In this document: positions 59,279 to 64,000 of the stretch, piece after piece
Numbering within the stretch: the first letter of the stretch is position 1
How the letters are laid out: each line of letters starts with the position of its first letter
NCBI GenBank assembly: GCA_035762345.1
Contig: DASTPE010000107.1
Span: forward strand, 10,471-74,470
DNA from: SCGC-AG-212-J23 sp035762345
GTDB taxonomy: Bacteria > Pseudomonadota > Gammaproteobacteria > Burkholderiales > SG8-39
Length of the DNA: 64,000 nucleotides
Reading direction: 5' to 3'
Position numbers and translations under genes: made by a program
Notes under the pieces: model-generated
What the model was told of the DNA's origin: nothing
What the model saw: the letters and a program-made list of their open reading frames with translations, nothing else
Databases searched by the model: none

Positions 59279-60232
59279 TCAATCCGCCTTGGCGCCGGAC
59301 TCCTTCACGAGGCGCGCCCACAGCTTGGCGTCTTCTGCGAGAAACATCGCGAATTCCTCCGGCGAAGCCGAACCCGCCGTCTCCGTGCCCTCGCGCGCGA
59401 GGATCTTGGCGGTCTCGGAGGCCTTAAGCACCTGGCTCGTCGCCTCGAACAACCGGCGCACGATGTCCGGCGGCGTGCCCGCGGGCACGAAGAATCCGTA
59501 CCAGAAGCCAATCTCGTAGTCCGGCACTCCCGCCTCCGCCATGCCCGGCACGCCGGGGATAAGCGGCGTCGCCGTGCGGCTCGTAATCGCGAGCGCGCGC
59601 AGCCGCCCAGCCTGCACGAGCGGAAGCACCGAGGGCGGCGTGGCGAACGAAAGCTGCGTGTCGCCCGCGAGCACCGACTGAACGGCGGGCGCGCCGCCCT
59701 TGTACGGCACATGCACCATGTCGACGCCTGCGAGCCGCACGAAGAGCACGGCGGCGAGGTGCGGCGCCGAGCCGTTGCCCGACGTCGCGAAGTTCAGCTT
59801 GCCGGGGTTCTGCTTCGCATGGGCAATCAGCTCCTTCACCGAGCTTGCCGGCACCGCGGGGTTCACTGCGAGGATGAGCGGCGATGAGCTCACCTTGCTG
59901 ACGGGGACGAGATCCTTCAGCGGCTGAAAGCCCGCTTTCGGCGTGATGACCGGATTCACGAGGATGCTGGAGGGGCTCGCGATCAGCACGGTGTAGCCGT
60001 CGGGCGCGCTTTTCGCCACGTGCTCCGCCGCGATGCTCGAGCCCGCGCCCGGGCGGTTGTCGACCACGATGGGCTGGCCAAGCGCCTTGCCGAGCGGCTC
60101 CTGGAACGCCCGCGACACGAAATCAGCCGCGCCGCCAGGCGGGAAGCCGACGACGAGGCGAATCGGCTTGGAAGGATAAGGCTGCGCGAGCGCCTGACCG
60201 GCGAGGACCAGCATCAGGAAAAGGGCTCTCAT
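59279..60232 (-). CDS. Tripartite tricarboxylate transporter substrate-binding protein (Bug family)
   Basis: 317-residue periplasmic receptor. Signal peptide MRALFLMLVLAGQALA, then YPSKPIRLVVGFPPGGAAD, VVDNRPGAGSSIAAEH and APDGYTVLIASPS. It overlaps the stop of the small membrane protein gene as ATGA. It ends the operon headed by the aldehyde dehydrogenase and kinase. Confidence 0.93.
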   Translation of the reverse strand: MRALFLMLVLAGQALAQPYPSKPIRLVVGFPPGGAADFVSRAFQEPLGKALGQPIVVDNRPGAGSSIAAEHVAKSAPDGYTVLIASPSSILVNPVITPKAGFQPLKDLVPVSKVSSSPLILAVNPAVPASSVKELIAHAKQNPGKLNFATSGNGSAPHLAAVLFVRLAGVDMVHVPYKGGAPAVQSVLAGDTQLSFATPPSVLPLVQAGRLRALAITSRTATPLIPGVPGMAEAGVPDYEIGFWYGFFVPAGTPPDIVRRLFEATSQVLKASETAKILAREGTETAGSASPEEFAMFLAEDAKLWARLVKESGAKAD

Positions 60233-60525
60233 GACGGTGAGTGTTCTTTGACGTGCGCATTGAAGTCAAGTGCGATCTTGAGCACAAGGAGTACGAGCAG
60301 CGCCCATAGCGGCGAGCCGAGGCGAAGCTGATCCGCAGTGGCGCCGACGCCGAGCTCGGCGCGCATCAGCTCCCCGATCTCTCGCGCGCTCAAGCCTGGG
60401 TGCCGGGCGGTGAGCTCACGTGCGATGTGGCGCGCGAAGAGCGGCATCAACAGCCGGAACAGCCACGGCGGCCCCTGGATGACTGGAGAGGTTCTAGCGG
60501 ACGAGTCGGACGTTGGCGAGCGCAA
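60229..60525 (-). CDS. Small membrane protein of unknown function
   Basis: Up to 98 residues from TTG 60525; TTG 60450 or ATG 60447 are alternatives, giving 73 or 72. It contains a helical part (RHIARELTARHPGLSAREIGELM in residues 34-56) and one C-terminal membrane segment (LWALLVLLVLKIALDF). The end is coupled to the Bug start by ATGA and the start overlaps the kinase 3' end. No family recognised. Its place suggests a link between the kinase and the receptor, but this is only context. Confidence 0.55.
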   Translation of the reverse strand: MRSPTSDSSARTSPVIQGPPWLFRLLMPLFARHIARELTARHPGLSAREIGELMRAELGVGATADQLRLGSPLWALLVLLVLKIALDFNAHVKEHSPS

Positions 60526-61768
60526 GCCGGTCGATAACGTTGCGCATCAGCGCGCGCGTGAGCTGGAGCTGCGCGCCGAGGCTCATCTTCTCCAGCGACG
60601 CGGGCTCGAATTCGGCGAGCAGCAGCTCGGTCATCGCCTCGACGGTAGCCTGGCGCCGCCGGCCGTCGCCGCCGATGTACGCCATCTCGCCGAAGCACTC
60701 GCCGCCATTCACCATGTTGAGAAGCTTGCGGTGCTTGGTGACCTTGGCCTCGCCTTTGGCGAGGAAAAAAAAGCTGTTGCCCGACTCCTCCTCGTGCACG
60801 ATCGTGCTGCCTTTGGCGACGCGGCGCCAGCGCCCGGCGCGCGCGAGCTCCCAGAGCTCCGAGTCGGCGAGCGTCGAGAGCATGGGCACCTTTTTCAGCG
60901 TCACATATTTCTCGCTATCGGTGATCGCGCCCGGCTGCAGCACGAGCTCGCCCGCCCGGGAGAGCTCGAGCGCAAAATCGGCCCAGCTCGCGTAGCGCTG
61001 CGCCGGATCCTTCTTCAGAGCGCGCAGCACGACGGCGTCGAGGGGCTTCGGCAGCTCGGGGCGCGCCTCGCTCGGGGGCAGCGGCTCGAGCTTGAGGATG
61101 CGGTTCATCAGATCCGGGAGGTTCGCGCCGACGAACGGGCGTTTGCCGGTGAGCAGCTCGTAAAGCACCACGCCGAGCGAATAGATGTCGCTGTGGAAGG
61201 TGACCGGCTTGCCGCCTTCGATCTGCTCCGGCGACATGTAATAGGGCGAGCCCAGCGCCGAGGTCTGCACTGCCTGGGTTTTCTTCAGAACCGCGGCGCC
61301 GAAGTCGGCGATCTTCACCTCGGTACCGCCGGCGAGCATGATGTTCGCCGGCTTGATGTCGCGGTGGACGATGCCCTCCTTCGCCGCGTAGTCGAGCGCG
61401 CCGCAGCACTTGAAGCCGATCTGCAGCACGTCTGCGACCGGCAGGAGCGTCGCGGGCGAGCAATACTTCGTGAGATCCCCGCCGGTTACGAGCTCCATCG
61501 CGATATGGCCCGAGTCTTCGCCCACCACCGCGTCGAGGATGCTCACGATGTGCGGATGGCGCAGCTTCCCGGCGAGCGAAGCCTCGTTCAGGAACTGCGA
61601 GCGGTACACCTTGCCGAACTGCGGATCGAGCAGCACCTCGGGCTCGATCGTCTTGAGCGCAACCTCTTTGCCGGTGAAGGTGTCCCGGGCAAGATAAACC
61701 GTTCCGCACGCGCCCTTGCCGAGGAGCCTTTGCACATCGTATTTGCCGACTTGGAGGGCGAGCTCCAT
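60494..61768 (-). CDS. Serine/threonine protein kinase with C-terminal cyclic-nucleotide-binding domain
   Basis: 424-residue soluble Hanks-type kinase. Gly-rich loop GKGACGTVYLA (residues 17-27), Lys39 in VALKTIE, catalytic VHRDIKPANIML (Asp137), DFG at 155-157, and SPYYMSPEQ as activation-segment end: all complete. Residues about 290-395 form a cNMP-binding domain whose phosphate cassette GECFGEMAYIGG with RRRQATVEA keeps the Glu and Arg that bind cyclic nucleotide. No membrane segment or PASTA repeats. The start shares one base with the aldehyde-dehydrogenase stop (TAATG). The fusion suggests a kinase gated by a cyclic nucleotide. Confidence 0.93.
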   Translation of the reverse strand: MELALQVGKYDVQRLLGKGACGTVYLARDTFTGKEVALKTIEPEVLLDPQFGKVYRSQFLNEASLAGKLRHPHIVSILDAVVGEDSGHIAMELVTGGDLTKYCSPATLLPVADVLQIGFKCCGALDYAAKEGIVHRDIKPANIMLAGGTEVKIADFGAAVLKKTQAVQTSALGSPYYMSPEQIEGGKPVTFHSDIYSLGVVLYELLTGKRPFVGANLPDLMNRILKLEPLPPSEARPELPKPLDAVVLRALKKDPAQRYASWADFALELSRAGELVLQPGAITDSEKYVTLKKVPMLSTLADSELWELARAGRWRRVAKGSTIVHEEESGNSFFFLAKGEAKVTKHRKLLNMVNGGECFGEMAYIGGDGRRRQATVEAMTELLLAEFEPASLEKMSLGAQLQLTRALMRNVIDRLALANVRLVR

Positions 61769-63207
61769 TACGGGTTGATGTAGCTGGTCTTGACCGTGGT
61801 GTAGAACTCGACTGCGTATCGCCCCTGCTCGCGCGGACCGTAGCTCGAGCCTTTGCGTCCGCCGAACGGTACGTGGTAGTCGACGCCCGCGGTCGGCAGG
61901 TTGACCATCACCATGCCGGCGGCGGAGTTGCGCTTGAAATGCTCGGCGTACTTGAGCGAAGTCGTGGCGATGCCGGAAGAGAGGCCGAACGGCGTGTCGT
62001 TCGCCACCGCGAGCGCCTCGTCGTAGTCCTTCACCCGGATGACCGACGCCACCGGGCCGAAGATCTCTTCGCGATTGATCGTCATCTGCGCGGTCGTGTC
62101 CACGAACAGCGCCGGCTCGAGGTAGAAGCCTTCGCTCGCGCGCTTGAGGCGCTCGCCGCCCGCGGCGAGCTTCGCGCCCTCCTTGCGCCCGAGCTCGATG
62201 TAGCGCAGGTCCTGCTCGAGCTGCTGCTTGTCCACCACCGGGCCGATGTCGGTGCCTTCCTTCAGCGCGTCATCGACCTTCAGGGTTTTCATTTTGGAAG
62301 TCAAAGCAGAAACGAACCTGTCATGTATTCCTTGCGTGACGATGAGCCGGCTCGACGCCGTGCAGCGCTGCCCCGTGGAGAAGAACGCGCTCTGCAGCGA
62401 CACGTTCACGGCGGTGTCGAGGTCCGCGTCGTCGAGCACCACCTGCGGATTCTTGCCGCCCATCTCGAGCTGTACCTTGGCGAGGCGCGCCGCGCAGTTC
62501 TGCGCCACCCGGCGCCCGACCGCAGCGGATCCGGTAAAGCTGACCGCATCGACCCCCGGATCATTGGAAAGGACTTCGCCGACCACGCTGCCGCGGCCCC
62601 TCACCAGGTTGAACACGCCCGCCGGCACGCCCGCGCGCGCGATGATCTCGGCAAGCGCCCAGGCGCAGCCGGGGACGAGGTCGGCGGGCTTGAACACCAC
62701 GCAGTTGCCGTAGGCGAGCGCCGGGGCGATCTTCCACGCCGGAATGGCGATCGGGAAATTCCACGGCGTGATGATCCCGACCACGCCGAGCGGCTCGCGG
62801 GTGATTTCCACCTTGATGCCCGGCCGCACCGAGGGCAGGACTTCGCCCGCCTGGCGCACCACCTCCCCGGCAAAGAACTTGAACAGGTAGCCCGCGCGCA
62901 TCGCTTCGCCGACGCCTTCGGGCCGGGTCTTGCCCTCCTCGCGCGAGAGCAGCGCGCCGAGCTCTTCCTTCCGCGCGAGGATCTCGTTGCCGATCTTGTC
63001 CAGCATGTCGGCGCGCGCCTGGACGCCGCCGCGCGACCACGCGGGAAATGCCGCGCGTGCCGCCGCGATGGCCGCGCGCACCTGCGCCTCGTTGGCTCGC
63101 GCGTACTCCCCGACCACATCGGAGAGATTCGAAGGGTTAATATTGGGCGCCGGCTCCGCGGCTTCGGCCCACGCGCCGGCGATGTAATTCTGGTGCACGC
63201 TCATCAT
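61768..63207 (-). CDS. NAD(P)-dependent aldehyde dehydrogenase
   Basis: 479-residue aldehyde dehydrogenase from ATG 63207. Catalytic Glu248 is in QLEMGGKNPQVVLDDAD and Cys282 in STGQRCTASSRLIV. Cofactor binding includes TPWNFPIAIPAWKIAPAL and FTGSAAVGRRVA. It most resembles 2,5-dioxovalerate (alpha-ketoglutaric semialdehyde) and related sugar-acid-pathway dehydrogenases, but this cannot be proved by eye. Heads the operon with the cNMP-kinase, small membrane protein and Bug receptor. Divergent from the Vgb-like gene; 18 bp separate the start codons. Confidence 0.92.
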   Translation of the reverse strand: MMSVHQNYIAGAWAEAAEPAPNINPSNLSDVVGEYARANEAQVRAAIAAARAAFPAWSRGGVQARADMLDKIGNEILARKEELGALLSREEGKTRPEGVGEAMRAGYLFKFFAGEVVRQAGEVLPSVRPGIKVEITREPLGVVGIITPWNFPIAIPAWKIAPALAYGNCVVFKPADLVPGCAWALAEIIARAGVPAGVFNLVRGRGSVVGEVLSNDPGVDAVSFTGSAAVGRRVAQNCAARLAKVQLEMGGKNPQVVLDDADLDTAVNVSLQSAFFSTGQRCTASSRLIVTQGIHDRFVSALTSKMKTLKVDDALKEGTDIGPVVDKQQLEQDLRYIELGRKEGAKLAAGGERLKRASEGFYLEPALFVDTTAQMTINREEIFGPVASVIRVKDYDEALAVANDTPFGLSSGIATTSLKYAEHFKRNSAAGMVMVNLPTAGVDYHVPFGGRKGSSYGPREQGRYAVEFYTTVKTSYINP

Positions 63208-63225
63208 TTGCCTCCGGTGCGAATC

Positions 63226-64000
63226 ATGCCACGACCGCTCGCCTTTCTTTCTTTCCTGGTTTTCCTGTCGAGCGCCGCAGCTCAGGTCTCGGTACAGGAA
63301 TATCCGGTCCCGCGCGGTCACCGCGTGCACGACGTCTGGGCCGACGCTGCGCCCGACGGCCGAGTGTGGATCTCGGCGCAGGGAAGTGGCGAGCTCGGCA
63401 TCCTCGACCCGAAGACCGGCAAGTTCGAGTTCGTCCCCCTCGGCCCCGGCTCAGCGCCGCACGGCGTAATCGCAGGCGCGGACGGCGCGCCCTGGCTCAC
63501 CGACGGCGGGCAAAACGCGATCGTGCGGGTCGACCCCAAGACCAGAGCAGCAAAGGTCTGGAAGCTGCCGCAGGACTCGGGCTACGCCAACCTGAACACG
63601 GCGATCTTCGACGGCAAGGGCGTGCACTGGTTCACCGGGCAGAGCGGCATTTACGGGCGGCTCGATCCGGCGAGCGGCGATATGCGGGTCTTCAAGGCGC
63701 CCAAAGGTCGCGGGCCCTACGGCATCCACGCCACGCCCGACGGGACTGTCTACTACGCCTCGCTCGCGGGTTCGTTCGTAGGCCGGATCAACCCGGACGG
63801 CAGCACCACGGTGCTCGAACCGCCCACGCGCAACCAGGGCGCGCGGCGCGTGTGGTCCGACTCGAAGGGCGCGATCTGGGTCGCCGAATGGAACTCGGGG
63901 AATCTCAGCCGCTACGAGCCCGGCAGCGGCAAGTGGTCGGCGTGGAAAGCGCCGGTCGAAGGGGCTCAGGTCTACGCCGTCTACGTCGACCAGACCGACA
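63226..64000 (+). CDS. Virginiamycin B lyase-like beta-propeller protein, 3' part missing
   Basis: First 258 residues; the frame is open at the right edge. Signal peptide MPRPLAFLSFLVFLSSAAA. Then repeating blades of the Vgb/NHL type: DVWADAAPDGRVWISAQGSG, PHGVIAGADGAPWLTDGGQN, PYGIHATPDGTVYYASLAGS and RRVWSDSKGAIWVAEWNSG. Such secreted propellers are commonly called Vgb or streptogramin lyase-like, though most have unknown function. Divergent from the aldehyde-dehydrogenase operon with only 18 bp between starts. Confidence 0.88.
   Translation, partial: MPRPLAFLSFLVFLSSAAAQVSVQEYPVPRGHRVHDVWADAAPDGRVWISAQGSGELGILDPKTGKFEFVPLGPGSAPHGVIAGADGAPWLTDGGQNAIVRVDPKTRAAKVWKLPQDSGYANLNTAIFDGKGVHWFTGQSGIYGRLDPASGDMRVFKAPKGRGPYGIHATPDGTVYYASLAGSFVGRINPDGSTTVLEPPTRNQGARRVWSDSKGAIWVAEWNSGNLSRYEPGSGKWSAWKAPVEGAQVYAVYVDQTD

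Noticed and set aside
1..64000. tRNA, rRNA, CRISPR array, prophage or attachment sites
   Set aside because: I looked for cloverleaf-like sequence, regular short repeats with spacers, and integrase or phage structural genes and saw none. The only mobile element is the IS4-family insertion.

Overview
This is a 64 kb window of high-GC bacterial chromosome. It most likely comes from a betaproteobacterium (Burkholderiales-like, perhaps an uncultured soil or sediment lineage). That rests on seven tripartite-tricarboxylate-transporter receptors (TctC/Bug family), a split-arnA L-Ara4N operon, the prkA-yeaH-spoVR cluster, srkA, and a PA2779-type protein. This is inference from gene content; there is no rRNA or tRNA in the window to place it. 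Genes are packed in operons whose members commonly overlap as ATGA, GTGA or TAATG. Several genes start with GTG or TTG and one probably with CTG.

Layout. 1-4600 (-): Bug receptor, sulfatase, enolase-superfamily enzyme, second sulfatase (cut by the left edge). 4702-5250 (+): exported MsrB. 5337-8442 (-): MlaF-like ABC ATPase, unknown protein, UbiB. 8460-9419 (+): SrkA kinase. 9452-14379 (-): aspA-dcu-dctA plus an amino-acid-type binding protein. 14490-14868: a decayed gene. 14873-19280 (-): two binding proteins, DUF4241, DUF1272, an isochorismatase-fold protein lacking the nucleophilic Cys, and an M23 peptidase. 19406-22771 (-): BKACE (DUF849), Bug, MFS. 22874-27364: SDR, a diguanylate cyclase, and an ABM / MarR-GNAT / thiol-dioxygenase operon behind a palindromic operator candidate, then a second SDR. 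27374-37076 (-): a ten-gene overlapping chain gst-mipA-arnT-arnE-arnB-arnC-formyltransferase-arnA dehydrogenase-arnD-DUF3108 for aminoarabinose modification of lipid A. 37130-41853 (+): the only complete TTT transporter (tctC-tctB-tctA) with a TIM-barrel isomerase and a cyclase-family hydrolase. 41831-42618 (-): MAPEG protein and an orphan. 42919-47393 (+): prkA-yeaH-spoVR. 47390-48728: PA2779-like protein and a quinone oxidoreductase. 48745-50061: a complete IS4-family insertion sequence. 50126-52272 (-): CoA-transferase and Bug. 52323-54881 (+): CHRD lipoprotein, Bug, and a tandem pair of secreted paralogues. 54890-58846 (-): SDR, Bug, TcuA-like flavoprotein, methyltransferase. 58920-59258 (+): small secreted protein. 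59279-63207 (-): aldehyde dehydrogenase, Ser/Thr kinase with a cyclic-nucleotide domain, small membrane protein, Bug. 63226-64000 (+): Vgb-like beta-propeller, cut by the right edge.

Main themes are uptake and oxidation of organic acids and envelope defence. Nearly every Bug receptor sits beside a different catabolic enzyme, and only one TctAB membrane pair is present, so the receptors may share it or use distant partners. The most distinctive structures are a roughly 65 bp palindromic repeat in three copies (one split by the IS with an 11 bp target duplication), the kinase/cNMP gene inside a catabolic operon, the MarR-GNAT/thiol-dioxygenase module with its operator candidate, and three enzymes whose usual catalytic or ATP-sensing residue is replaced.
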